Positions 11,256-19,908 of a stretch of 64,000 nt of DNA are shown here, one piece after another. The DNA comes from Agreia bicolorata (GTDB lineage: Bacteria; Actinomycetota; Actinomycetes; Actinomycetales; Microbacteriaceae): the NCBI RefSeq assembly GCF_000938265.1, contig NZ_JYFC01000008.1, positions 124,001-188,000 of the forward strand. Reading direction: 5' to 3'. Every line of letters starts with the position of its first letter. Position 1 is the first letter of the stretch. The position numbers and the translations under genes were made by a program. The notes beneath the pieces were generated by a model, which had not been told where the DNA came from, searched no databases, and worked only from the letters and a program-made list of their open reading frames with translations.

Positions 11256-11519
11256 CTATGGCTTTGGCTTGAACTCAGGCGAAACGACGCTCGGTGCCTG
11301 GTCGGCGACTGACGCGGCCTGTGCAGAGGTGTCGGTCGTGCCCGTCGTGTTTGACGGCGACGCGTTCTCGTCTTTCATCGTCTTGACTTCGCTGCGGAAG
11401 ATGCGCATCGACTGGCCGAGGCTGCGCGCGAGACCCGGGAGCTTCGGAGCGCCGAAGAGCAGAACGACGACGACGAGAATGATGAGTAGGTGAGGCCACC
11501 CAAATGCGTTACCGAGCAT
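11256..11519 (-). CDS. tatA: Sec-independent translocase subunit TatA
   Basis: 87-residue TatA: one N-terminal membrane helix (about residues 8-23), the hinge FGAPKLP, then an amphipathic helix LARSLGQSMRIF and an acidic/Pro-rich disordered tail. It forms the protein-conducting assembly with TatC. AAGGA lies about 9 nt before the ATG, inside the preceding gene, which it overlaps by 11 bases. No tatB is adjacent, as usual in actinobacteria. Confidence 0.94.
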   Translation of the reverse strand: MLGNAFGWPHLLIILVVVVLLFGAPKLPGLARSLGQSMRIFRSEVKTMKDENASPSNTTGTTDTSAQAASVADQAPSVVSPEFKPKP

Positions 11520-11853
11520 CGGTCCGTCCTTCCCAGGCGTGTGGTGCGGTGATCAGTCTACCCCGCGCCAGACGCGTGTCCCTGCGAAGCTGCCGCATCG
11601 TGGCACGACGATCCTTCTCACGGTCGCGACGGTTCGCGACCGCCGCATAGCCGTCGAGGATCGCGTTCGGCGGCGTTTCGACCCGGAGCTCATCGACGTT
11701 CCGCTGCAGAAGCTCGACCTTGTCGGTCAGCAACTCCAACTCCTCGACGACGGCGACGCCTTTCTTGAAGAGGCGCCAGCCGAAGAACACGAGTGTGCCG
11801 ATCAGGAGGATCGCCAGCGCAAGCCAGACGAGGATCCACGACCACCAGTACAT
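11509..11853 (-). CDS. Small membrane protein with coiled coil, unknown function
   Basis: 114-residue protein: N-terminal membrane helix (about 3-28, Trp/Leu-rich), then a heptad-like segment about 32-58 (VVEELELLTDKVELLQRNVDEL) best seen as a coiled coil, and a basic C-terminus. I do not recognise the family. It heads the tatA-tatC-helY-lnt operon: TAGGCT at 11865-11860 stands six bases before the ATG with no Shine-Dalgarno, so transcription probably begins at the start codon, overlapping the pafC stop. A link to Tat function is only positional. Confidence 0.72.
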   Translation of the reverse strand: MYWWSWILVWLALAILLIGTLVFFGWRLFKKGVAVVEELELLTDKVELLQRNVDELRVETPPNAILDGYAAVANRRDREKDRRATMRQLRRDTRLARGRLITAPHAWEGRTDAR

Positions 11854-11862
11854 CGTGCCAGC

Positions 11863-12882
11863 CTACGCGTTCGTGATCGTCGTCTCGGAGGACGGCGAAT
11901 CGGGATACGCAGCCAGCGCATCGAGCGCCCAACGACGTGCTGCCTGACGGGCCTCGGGCGGATCCACGACTCGGGCCACCCCTGCAAGGCCGGCGACGAG
12001 GCGAGTGAGACCGTTGAAGTGCGCGACGCGAACGGATGCCCGACTCATATCTCCGGAACGGGTCACTCGTGTGCCCTCCGGCACGAACTCGCCGAGCAGG
12101 CTCAGTGCCTCGGGGCGGAATTCGAGAACGACGCTCGTGTGCTCCCCCGACGTGTCGAAGAGGGAATCGGAGAGGGGTACGTCGGCGGGTCGGTGATCGA
12201 TGGCCAGGTCGGTGACCCGCAGCGCATCGATGCGATCGAGGCGGAACGTGCGCACAGAGTGCCGCGAGTGGCACCAGGCTCGCAGATACCAGTCGTCGTC
12301 ATCCGAATCCAGACGCAGCGGATCGACGCGTCGGTGCTCTGTCTGCCCACGCGAGTCTCTGTAGTCGAACTCGAGTTGCACGCCCTGAGACAGGGCATCG
12401 CCGATGCGGGCGAACGTCTCGTTCGTCGCCGCCGGGGACACGATGACCTGACTCGGCGTCTCGGATGCACCGCGCGCAAGTTTGGTTGCGAGGCTCGAGT
12501 ACGCCGCCGAATCGACGTTTTCGGGCAGCGATTGAATGTATTGAAGTCCAGCGATGAGGGCAGATGCTTCGCGGGCCGAGAAGCGGGGCGAGTCATCGAT
12601 GGCGACGAGCTGGGTGATGATGATCTCGTTCTCGTCGAACGCATCCCAGTCGATATCGAAGAGGTCACCGTGCTGATAGTTGCTGTCGCTTCCTGGCACG
12701 CCCGACACCGCGATCAGAAGCACGGCCTCACGGATGGTCTCGTCCGACACTCCGAAGTGCCGGGCCGCGTCGTGCACGCTCACCTGGGACTGCTGAATCA
12801 AATAGGGAACGAGCGAGAGAAGGAACGTCAGCTTGTCTTGCGCGTGGTGAAACCCGCCGGATGTCGTCTGCTCGGCGCTCAT
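11863..12882 (-). CDS. pafC: WYL-domain transcriptional regulator PafC
   Basis: 339-residue regulator: N-terminal winged-helix region (about 10-75), then a WYL domain (about 145-240; segment HRRVDPLRLDSDDDDWYLRAWC carries the W-Y-L-like core) and a C-terminal WCX extension. PafB and PafC together activate LexA-independent DNA-damage genes in mycobacteria. It overlaps pafB by four bases (ATGA), consistent with a stoichiometric PafBC pair. No pupylation genes are adjacent despite the name. Confidence 0.9.
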   Translation of the reverse strand: MSAEQTTSGGFHHAQDKLTFLLSLVPYLIQQSQVSVHDAARHFGVSDETIREAVLLIAVSGVPGSDSNYQHGDLFDIDWDAFDENEIIITQLVAIDDSPRFSAREASALIAGLQYIQSLPENVDSAAYSSLATKLARGASETPSQVIVSPAATNETFARIGDALSQGVQLEFDYRDSRGQTEHRRVDPLRLDSDDDDWYLRAWCHSRHSVRTFRLDRIDALRVTDLAIDHRPADVPLSDSLFDTSGEHTSVVLEFRPEALSLLGEFVPEGTRVTRSGDMSRASVRVAHFNGLTRLVAGLAGVARVVDPPEARQAARRWALDALAAYPDSPSSETTITNA

Positions 12883-13919
12883 GCGGCATCCACCGTGTCT
12901 GAGTGGCTCGCGACGATCGCCCGGAGCCGATCGCGAACCGCGTTCAGGAGCGCCGGCGGTGAAATCACGACGACCTCGGGTCCGAAGGCGGCCAGATCGT
13001 CGGCGAGAAGCGCCAGGTCGGTGTAGTGCAACGCGATGGTCCCGTCGGTGTGCCGGATGCTCCCCCGCCGCTTTCCGAGGCGCGATTCGGCATCGGTACC
13101 GGGCCGCACCGAGACGCGCGCGATCTGCGTGCTCCAGATCTCGTCGAGCTCTGCCAGCGCATCGTCACCGGCCGTCGCTGATGCCGGACGAGGTGCGGGC
13201 GTGCGGGTGACCACGACGGGGCCCACGATCCTCGACAGGAGGAAGGTGCGCGGGGCGTCGGCCTGTTGATCCTCAGCCTGCAGGTACCAGCGGCCCTGGT
13301 GCTGCACAACGGCGGTCGGGGCTACCGTTCTCTCTCGGGCATTCTGCTCCCCCGGCTTGAGGTAGCTGAAACGCACGAGAACCGCCTTGTCCAGGGCGTC
13401 GGTGAGTGGTCCGAAGGCGGCGTCTCGTGTGCGGATGCGCGGGGCGTAGCCGACGAGCTGCTTGCTTCCCTCGGTTCCCAGTGAGCGCAGCTTGAGAAGC
13501 GCCCGGCGGGACTCGCCGGAGAGCGATCCCTCTCGCCAGACCATGGCCGCCAGGTTGAGCAGAGTGGTCTCTTCTGGGGTGAACGTGATGTCGGCGGGAA
13601 GATCGTAATCACCCTTGGCTATGCGGTAGCGCAACGCCTGGTTGTTGCCCGGGTCGGTCGGTGACTCGAGCGTCTCGAGCGGCACGCCCAGCTCGCGGAT
13701 GTCGTCTTTGTCGCGCTCGAACTGGCGCTCGAGGCTCGAATTGTCTCCGCCCGGAACGAACTTCTGCCGGTAGCCCTGAACGGCGCCCAAGATCTCGGCC
13801 TTGGTGAGGCCGATCTCTGTGGAAACGAGAGCCAGAACGAGGCTGAAGAGTCGCTCTTCGACGGCAACAGCGGGAGCTGATGCTTCGGTCGAGGACGTGG
13901 TTCGGGACTGGTCTGGCAC
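12879..13919 (-). CDS. pafB: WYL-domain transcriptional regulator PafB
   Basis: 346-residue partner of PafC with the same order: winged helix near residues 20-90, WYL domain near 180-245 (APTAVVQHQGRWYLQAED) and a C-terminal WCX domain. Two tandem GTG codons exist (13925 and 13919). I prefer 13919 because TAAAAT at 13932-13927 ends seven bases before it and no ribosome-binding site is visible, which suggests a leaderless message. It is separated from the upstream FKBP gene by about 50 bp and probably has this promoter of its own. Confidence 0.9.
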   Translation of the reverse strand: MPDQSRTTSSTEASAPAVAVEERLFSLVLALVSTEIGLTKAEILGAVQGYRQKFVPGGDNSSLERQFERDKDDIRELGVPLETLESPTDPGNNQALRYRIAKGDYDLPADITFTPEETTLLNLAAMVWREGSLSGESRRALLKLRSLGTEGSKQLVGYAPRIRTRDAAFGPLTDALDKAVLVRFSYLKPGEQNARERTVAPTAVVQHQGRWYLQAEDQQADAPRTFLLSRIVGPVVVTRTPAPRPASATAGDDALAELDEIWSTQIARVSVRPGTDAESRLGKRRGSIRHTDGTIALHYTDLALLADDLAAFGPEVVVISPPALLNAVRDRLRAIVASHSDTVDAA

Positions 13920-13969
13920 GGGCACTATTTTAGTGCGCCGCAGTAGCTCGGTGACCTGAGCCGCCCTTG

Positions 13970-14920
13970 TCAGGACGCCGGGTTGGAACCGAGGATGTCG
14001 ACGACATAGACGAGCGTGGAACCCGGGGGGACGCCTGTCGTTCCCGTGTCACCGAAACCGTCGCTCGGAGGAACGACAACGAGAACCTGGGAGCCGACGG
14101 TCTGGCCGACGAGCCCCTTGAGGAGTCCAGGCACGACGCCGCCCTTCGTGGTCGTTCCGTCGGCGGCGAGAATCTGAACGGCAGCGCCCTTGTCCCAGGT
14201 GGATTCGAAGACGGACTTGTCACCCCAGACGACACCGAGTTCCTGAACGACGAGAACATCGTTCTCGGCGACCACTGCTCCGGATCCCTTCTTGAGGGTG
14301 GTGTAGCGCAGATCGCTTGGCACGGGGCCGGAGGGGATGGTGACGCCGGGCCGGCCATCTGGTGCGGTGACGACGCTGGGGAATCCTGCTTCTGCGGGCT
14401 CGGCGGAACCGTTCGCGGCGCCGGGGTACACCGAGGTGATGTCGAAGACATAGGCGTCAGCGGTGCCGTCTGCCGGTGCCGTCGACTGGTCGACCGTCGT
14501 CTGAGCGGTGGGGATGACGGCTGCGATCCGGTCTCCTGCACGTGCGCAATCAAGGGCGTCGATGAACCCGGCCGGCGTCACCTTCTGATCGAGCGTGATC
14601 ATAAAGGGTGCCTGCTGAGACTGCGACGAGTCGGTGCCGCTCGCGATAACTGCCTTGCCCCAGATCACATCCCCCACCTGCGCGGCAGGGCCGGAGCCAG
14701 CCGTGAGTACGGAGCGTTCGGTGCTCTTCGACTTCAGCGGAGTGGCGAAGTCGAGGGTTGCCTGCCCGGGATCACCGGCGGCCGTGACGGTCTCGGATGC
14801 CGCTCCCGGCTGAGCCAAGGGTGTGCAGTTTCCGTCGGCGAGGCCCGATCCTGGGGACGCGCACGCAGACAGGGTGGCGAGAAGACCCGCAGACAGAATG
14901 AGCGCGATCGACTTGCGCAC
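13970..14920 (-). CDS. FKBP-type peptidyl-prolyl isomerase, lipoprotein
   Basis: 316-residue exported isomerase. A lipoprotein signal is evident: basic start, hydrophobic stretch, lipobox LSAC with Cys near residue 21. A degenerate FKBP-like module lies at about 60-165, followed by a better-preserved FKBP module at about 205-315 (VVPGLLKGLVGQTVGSQVLVVVPP, then GVPPGSTLVYVVDIL). It should catalyse prolyl isomerisation at the membrane surface. GTG at 14920 has AGAGGA at suitable spacing. In related genomes an FKBP gene precedes pafB; here it directly follows trmI. Confidence 0.87.
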   Translation of the reverse strand: MRKSIALILSAGLLATLSACASPGSGLADGNCTPLAQPGAASETVTAAGDPGQATLDFATPLKSKSTERSVLTAGSGPAAQVGDVIWGKAVIASGTDSSQSQQAPFMITLDQKVTPAGFIDALDCARAGDRIAAVIPTAQTTVDQSTAPADGTADAYVFDITSVYPGAANGSAEPAEAGFPSVVTAPDGRPGVTIPSGPVPSDLRYTTLKKGSGAVVAENDVLVVQELGVVWGDKSVFESTWDKGAAVQILAADGTTTKGGVVPGLLKGLVGQTVGSQVLVVVPPSDGFGDTGTTGVPPGSTLVYVVDILGSNPAS

Positions 14921-14962
14921 GGATCCTCTTTTCAGTGGTGGTTGAGCGGACAACAGCTTAGT

Positions 14963-15977
14963 TTATTCCGGGTCGGCGTCGTCGCCGGGCACCGGGTGCT
15001 CGGCGTCGCCGGCGGTGCGTGCTGTGGCGGTTGCCGTCGCCATTCGCACTCGCTTGCGGAGGCTCTTGGGGCTGATACCGCGTTCGCCGAGTGCGCCCGG
15101 GGTCCACGTCTCAACGTCGTCGTCGGAGTATTCCGATTTGGATGCCCGGCGCTTCAGTTCAGGTAGCTGGGCGCCCGGCGCGAGCCGGCGCGCGGTGACG
15201 AGGAAGCCCGTGTGGCCGATCATGCGATGATCCGGTCTCACGGCCAGGCCCTCGACGTGCCACGACCTGATCATGGTCTCCGAGGGCTGCGGATCGGTGA
15301 AAGCCCCTGTGCTGCGGATTGTCTCGACGACGCGGGATAGCTGGGTGACGGTGGCCACGTAGCAGAGCACGACTCCCCCCGGTTTGAGCGCGTCGGTCAC
15401 CGCGGGGATGCACTCCCATGGCGCGAGCATGTCGAGCACCACGCGATCCACCGAGTGATCCGGATGCTGTTCGGGCAGAGCCTCGCTCAGGTCGCCCAGG
15501 GTGATGCTCCAGTTGCCGGGAGTCGAGCCGGAGAACGCGGTCACGTTGGCCATGGCCACATCGGCGAACTCTTCGCGTCGTTCGAACGACGACAGGCGCC
15601 CCTCAGGACCGATCGCTCGCAGCAGCCAGAGCGACAGGGCGCCGCTGCCGACGCCGGCCTCGACGACCGTGGCACCCGGGAAGATGTCGGCCTGGCCGAG
15701 GATCTGCGCCGCGTCCTTCGGGTAGATGATCGCGGCGCCGCGCGGCATCGACATCACAAAGTCGGTGAGAAGGGGGGCGCAGCACGAGGTACTCGACACC
15801 GACCGTGTTCGTGACGACGGATCCGTCGGGCTGCCCGATGATCGCGTCGTGGTCGATCGCTCCGCGGTGGGTGTGGAACTCCGCCCCGGTCGCCAGTGTG
15901 ATGGAGTTGAGCTTGCCCTTGGGGCCGGTGAGCTGCACGCGTTCGCCGACGCGGAACGGCCCGGAGAATGAATTCAC
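14963..15977 (-). pseudogene. trmI: tRNA (adenine-58-N1)-methyltransferase TrmI, split by a +1 frameshift
   Basis: Together the two frames encode a full TrmI of about 336 residues that would make m1A58 in tRNA. The N-terminal part, from GTG 15977, reads FSGPFRVGERVQLTGPKG and on to GVEYLVLRP; the rest (LLTDFVMSMPRGAAIIYPKDA, AdoMet motif VVEAGVGSGALS, DRVVLDML) is one frame over. The switch falls in a run of six C (minus strand; 15772-15777). Removing one C restores LRPLLTD, the usual family sequence. So there is one extra base: a sequencing error or a genuine mutation. It starts three bases after the HAD stop. Confidence 0.85.
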
Positions 15978-15979
15978 AG

Positions 15980-16684
15980 TTATGGGTGTCGACTTCCGGT
16001 TGTGGGGTGGATGGCGCCCGGGCGCCTGTGGGCCTGCAGAGCTGCACCGACGTCGTCGACGGTGCGGCCCGCGAGCGTCGGCCACAATACACTCGCCGGG
16101 CTGTTCTCGAGCGGGAGTAGGTGGGGTACGCCGATCGTGACGGCGCCCGACGCCGCAGCGCTGGTGACACCAGGAACGGAGTCCTCGAAAGCGACGCAGT
16201 CTTCGATGGGAACTCCCAGGAGACGCGCGGCTTCGAGATAGGCCTCGGGATGAGGCTTGCTGTTCTCGACGCTGTCGCCTGAGACGACGGCATCGAAGGC
16301 ATCGAAGGGAATGAAAGATCTGACGTGCTCAGCCATGACGCCGAATGACATGGTCACGAGAGCACAGGGCACGGAAGACTCCCGCAGGGCGGAGAGCAGC
16401 TCGCGGGCACCGGGTCGCCATGGCACACTCACGCTGATGAGCGTCATCACCTCGTGCGTCAGGTGATCGATGATCTCGTCGGCCTGCATGTCGACGCCAC
16501 GCTCCTGAAGGAGACGGGCCGTACGGTCGAGCCCGGAACCCACCAGGGTCATCGCGTCGTCGTGGGTCCAGACGCCGCCGAATCGGGAGACGAGCGCCTC
16601 CTGCGACCGCATCCAATAGGGCTCGGTATCGACGATTGTTCCGTCCATGTCCCACAGGACGGCGGCGGGCATGGGTGTCATCAC
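15980..16684 (-). CDS. HAD-superfamily phosphatase (beta-phosphoglucomutase-like)
   Basis: 234-residue HAD hydrolase, subclass I cap. Motif I WDMDGTIVDTEPYW near residue 11 supplies the Asp nucleophile and acid; motif II VTMSFG near 113; Lys in NSKPHPEAYLEAA near 146; motif IV VAFEDSVPGVTSA near 167. Substrate is not defined. Start is GTG 16684 or the adjacent ATG; TAGACT at 16698-16693 is 8 nt upstream, so the message is probably nearly leaderless. Downstream trmI follows after three bases. Confidence 0.88.
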   Translation of the reverse strand: MMTPMPAAVLWDMDGTIVDTEPYWMRSQEALVSRFGGVWTHDDAMTLVGSGLDRTARLLQERGVDMQADEIIDHLTHEVMTLISVSVPWRPGARELLSALRESSVPCALVTMSFGVMAEHVRSFIPFDAFDAVVSGDSVENSKPHPEAYLEAARLLGVPIEDCVAFEDSVPGVTSAAASGAVTIGVPHLLPLENSPASVLWPTLAGRTVDDVGAALQAHRRPGAIHPTTGSRHP

Positions 16685-16778
16685 GTGGAACGAGTCTACG
16701 GGGCCGGGCGCCTGGTCTGGATCGACGGCCTATCCTTGTCAGAACGATCACGCGACGACGAAAAGGGTTCTCCACACG

Positions 16779-17699
16779 GTGACACAGGGCAACGAATTCC
16801 TCAGAGGGCGGCTTCTTGTCGTCGCATTCGAGGGCTGGAACGATGCGGGCGAAGCGGCGACGGGAGCTGTGCAGCTGCTGCGCGAGCAGCTCGACCTGGT
16901 CACGATCGCCGGTGTCGATGCCGAGGAGTACTTCGACTTTCAGTTCAACAGGCCGGTGGTGTCTCAAGACGACGAGGGCAATCGAGCCCTGATCTGGCCG
17001 AGCGCGACGATCTACGGTCCGGCGAGCACGGAGGTCGACAACATTCCTCTCGCAGCCGACGCAGAACTTCGCGTGGGATCGGACAACACCGGCAATGTCT
17101 TCCTGCTCGTGGGTGCTGAGCCGTCTCGCAACTGGAAGAAGTTCACGGTCGAGGTGCTCGACGCGGCCATGACCGCCGGTGTCTCGGGAATCGTTCTGCT
17201 CGGGGCTCTGCTGGCCGACGTGCCGCACACCCGGCCGATCTCCGTGACCGCGACGAGCGAGAACGCATCCGTGCGCAGCCAGCTCGGCATCGAGAGATCC
17301 ACATACGAAGGCCCTGTCGGCATCCTGAGCGTTATCGCCGATGCGGCCGAGGCTCTGGGAATCGCGACGGTCTCCATCTGGGCATCCGTTCCGCACTACG
17401 TGCACAACGCCCCGTCTCCCAAGGCGACGTTGGCGCTGATCGACAAGCTCGAGGAACTCGTCGACGTCGTGATCCCCCGCGGCGATCTCGTCGACGAGGC
17501 ATCCGCCTGGGAGTCTGGAATCGACGCGCTTGCCGGAGAAGATGACGAGATGGCCTCCTACATTCAGCAGCTCGAGCAGGCGCGCGACACGGTCGACTCG
17601 CCCGAGGCGAGCGGCGAGGCGATCGCGCAGGAGTTCGAGAAGTATCTGCGCAAGCGCGGCGACGGCCGACCAGACGAGCCGTGGCGCCCCGGCGCTTGA
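16779..17699 (+). CDS. PAC2 family (proteasome assembly chaperone-like) protein
   Basis: 306-residue PAC2-family protein: VVAFEGWNDAGEAATGAV near residue 14, TATSENASVRSQ and PHYVHNAPSPKATLALI near 209 are typical of the actinobacterial family. Eukaryotic PAC2 aids proteasome assembly; the bacterial function is unproven. It is relevant that no proteasome genes are at their usual position nearby. GTG start with AAAAGG about 12 nt upstream; TATCCT at 16731-16736 is a candidate -10. It converges with mshC, leaving 9 bp between stops. Confidence 0.87.
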   Translation: MTQGNEFLRGRLLVVAFEGWNDAGEAATGAVQLLREQLDLVTIAGVDAEEYFDFQFNRPVVSQDDEGNRALIWPSATIYGPASTEVDNIPLAADAELRVGSDNTGNVFLLVGAEPSRNWKKFTVEVLDAAMTAGVSGIVLLGALLADVPHTRPISVTATSENASVRSQLGIERSTYEGPVGILSVIADAAEALGIATVSIWASVPHYVHNAPSPKATLALIDKLEELVDVVIPRGDLVDEASAWESGIDALAGEDDEMASYIQQLEQARDTVDSPEASGEAIAQEFEKYLRKRGDGRPDEPWRPGA

Positions 17700-17708
17700 C
17701 GGTCTGCT

Positions 17709-18968
17709 CTAGAGCTGCACTCCCAGCAGTGCGTCGACGGCGCGTGCCACGAGGCCTCCCGTCGGATGCGCGCCTGCGACCCATTCATCGATCACCTTGA
17801 GGGCGGCGGGAGTGTCGAGGTCTGACGAAAGCACACCGCGAAGCTCCGCGAGCAGCGTGACCTCGTGGTCGAAGGCATCGGATGCCTGTGGGCGCGCGAC
17901 CGCATCGCGCCAGCGCTCGAGGCGGGCAACGGCTTCTGCCAGGCCGGCGTCGGTCCACTCCCAGTCGTCGCGGTAATGGTGCGCGAGAACGGCGAGTCGC
18001 ACGGCCGACGGGTCGACACCGGATGCGCGAAGACCCGAGACCAGTACGAGGTTGCCCAGCGACTTGCTCATCTTCTCGCCCTGGTAGGCGACCATGCCCG
18101 CGTGTGCGTGCACGTCGGCGAAGCGCTTACCCGTGAGGGCCGTTGCGTGCGCCGCAGAGAACTCGTGGTGAGGGAAGACGAGATCGCTGCCGCCGCCTTG
18201 CACGCAGAAGTGTGGACCGAGGGCATCGAGTGCGATGACCGAGCATTCGATGTGCCATCCCGGGCGTCCTTCGCCGACGGCGCTGGGCCACGACGGTTCG
18301 CCCTCGCGGGCAGCGCGCCACAGCAGCGGATCGAGCCGATTGCGCTTGCCTTCGCGGTCGGGGTCTCCCCCGCGCTCCGCGAAGAACGCAGCCATCGTCG
18401 CCGCGTCGAGACGGCTTTCGAGCCCGAGGTGCCAGTCGGTGTGCTCGGCGGCCGCGTCGATGTCGAAGTAGATGTCCTGGCCGTCGGCATCCCTCGCGTC
18501 CGGCGTGTCGACCGGGTAGCCGAATCCGGCGTCGACGAGCCGGCGTACGGCATCCGCTATCGGGTCGACGACCTCGGTGACGGCGACGTAGTCGCGGGGC
18601 GGAAGGACGCGCAACGCCGCCATGTCTGTTCGGAACAGCTCGACCTGGCTCGCGGCGAGTTCGCGCCAGTCGACGCCGGTCGCGTTCGCTCTCTCGAGCA
18701 GCGGGTCGTCGACATCGGTGACGTTCTGCACATAGTCGACCTCGAGGCCCGCGTCGATCCACAGACGCTGGATGCCGTCGAAGGCCAGGTAGGTCGACGC
18801 ATGACCCAGGTGGGTGGCGTCGTAGGGGGTGATCCCGCACACGTAGATGCCGATCCGGCCGTCGACGCCCGCCGTCTCGACCAGTGACTCTGTCGAGTCG
18901 TCGAAGACCCGGGGAACGGGACCCCGTCCGGGAAGTGAGGGGACGGTGGGTCTGCTCCAGGAATGCAC
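17709..18968 (-). CDS. mshC: Cysteine:GlcN-Ins ligase MshC (mycothiol synthesis)
   Basis: 419-residue class I CysRS-like ligase that joins L-cysteine to GlcN-Ins in mycothiol biosynthesis. HIGH-type motif in YVCGITPYDATHLGHAS near residue 44 with the zinc-binding Cys, zinc ligands in GWHIECSVIAL and HHEF near 235-265, and KMSKSLGN near 302. Length matches MshC rather than CysRS, which carries a longer anticodon-binding region. GTG 18968 lies six bases after TAGTCT (18980-18975) and lacks a Shine-Dalgarno, suggesting a leaderless mRNA. It implies mycothiol as the organism's low-molecular-weight thiol. Confidence 0.95.
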   Translation of the reverse strand: MHSWSRPTVPSLPGRGPVPRVFDDSTESLVETAGVDGRIGIYVCGITPYDATHLGHASTYLAFDGIQRLWIDAGLEVDYVQNVTDVDDPLLERANATGVDWRELAASQVELFRTDMAALRVLPPRDYVAVTEVVDPIADAVRRLVDAGFGYPVDTPDARDADGQDIYFDIDAAAEHTDWHLGLESRLDAATMAAFFAERGGDPDREGKRNRLDPLLWRAAREGEPSWPSAVGEGRPGWHIECSVIALDALGPHFCVQGGGSDLVFPHHEFSAAHATALTGKRFADVHAHAGMVAYQGEKMSKSLGNLVLVSGLRASGVDPSAVRLAVLAHHYRDDWEWTDAGLAEAVARLERWRDAVARPQASDAFDHEVTLLAELRGVLSSDLDTPAALKVIDEWVAGAHPTGGLVARAVDALLGVQL

Positions 18969-18995
18969 TGCAAAAGACTACCGTCGCCCGAGGGG

Positions 18996-19850
18996 TCAGG
19001 CCTGCATGGCGCCTGTGCTGAGCAGAACAACGAGGACGAGTCCCAAAGCGATGCGGTACACGACGAAGGGCAGGAAGCTTCGCTTCGAGATGTAACTCAT
19101 GAAGAAGGCGATCACGACGAGGCCGACGACGAAGGCGATGACCGTGGCGACCAGCGTCTCGAGTGGGCCGAAGACCTCGGGGGTGCAGGTGGCCGTGGCT
19201 ACGGTGCAGGTCTCTTTGACGGACTTGAAGACCTGGTAGAGGCCGCTGCCGAAGACGGCGGGGATCGCGAGCAGGAAGGAGTATCGCGCTGCGGCGGCGC
19301 GTTCGTACCCCATGAACAGCCCGGCCGTGATGGTGCCGCCCGAGCGGGATACGCCGGGGATCAGTGCGAGAGCCTGGGCGAAGCCGAACACCGTCGCGTG
19401 AGGAACCGTGAGCTGATCGAGGCGCCTCTTCTTTGCTCCGATGTAGTCGGCGACGCCGAGGAGGATTCCGAAGACGATGAGGGTTCCGGCGACGATCCAG
19501 AGCGAGCGCAGTGTGCTCTCGATCGCGTCTTGGAAGATCAGCCCGAGCACAACGATGGGCACGCTGCCGAGAATGATGAACCAGCCGAGCTTTGCGTCGG
19601 GATCGGTGCGGGGAATTCTGCCGATGATCGAGAGGAACCACTGCGAGACGATGCGCGAGATGTCGCGCCAGAAGTAGATGACGACGGCCGTCTCGGTGCC
19701 GAGCTGCGTGATCGCGGTGAATGCGGCTCCCGGATCGTCGCCCGTGCCCAGGAGACGGCCGACGATCAGCAGGTGTGCGCTCGAGGAGATAGGCAGGAAC
19801 TCGGTGAGTCCTTGGACGAGGCCGAGGATGACGGCGTTGAGGAAGTCCAC
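18996..19850 (-). CDS. uppP: Undecaprenyl-diphosphatase UppP
   Basis: 284-residue membrane phosphatase that recycles undecaprenyl diphosphate to the monophosphate for wall synthesis. Family motifs: [15 protein letters not shown] near residue 12 and [15 protein letters not shown] near 165, with seven to eight membrane segments. GTG 19850 is preferred: AGGAG lies five bases upstream and the protein then begins [14 protein letters not shown] as in relatives. It sits 58 bp after the M20 peptidase and 27 bp before mshC. Bacitracin sensitivity often depends on this enzyme. Confidence 0.94.
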   Translation of the reverse strand: MDFLNAVILGLVQGLTEFLPISSSAHLLIVGRLLGTGDDPGAAFTAITQLGTETAVVIYFWRDISRIVSQWFLSIIGRIPRTDPDAKLGWFIILGSVPIVVLGLIFQDAIESTLRSLWIVAGTLIVFGILLGVADYIGAKKRRLDQLTVPHATVFGFAQALALIPGVSRSGGTITAGLFMGYERAAAARYSFLLAIPAVFGSGLYQVFKSVKETCTVATATCTPEVFGPLETLVATVIAFVVGLVVIAFFMSYISKRSFLPFVVYRIALGLVLVVLLSTGAMQA

Positions 19851-19908
19851 GAACTCTCCTTGGGAAATGATGCGACGTAGTCGGTCGGGCGTGCGGTGGT
19901 GCGGCCGG

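Noticed and set aside
15754-16302. Minus open frame spanning the trmI N-terminus and HAD gene
   Set aside because: Neither protein's motifs appear in this frame; the true parts are in other frames.
17441-17460. Second copy of the CGACAAGCTCGA core seen at 36199
   Set aside because: Lies in the PAC2 coding frame (IDKLEE); explained by codon use and lacks the flanking arms.
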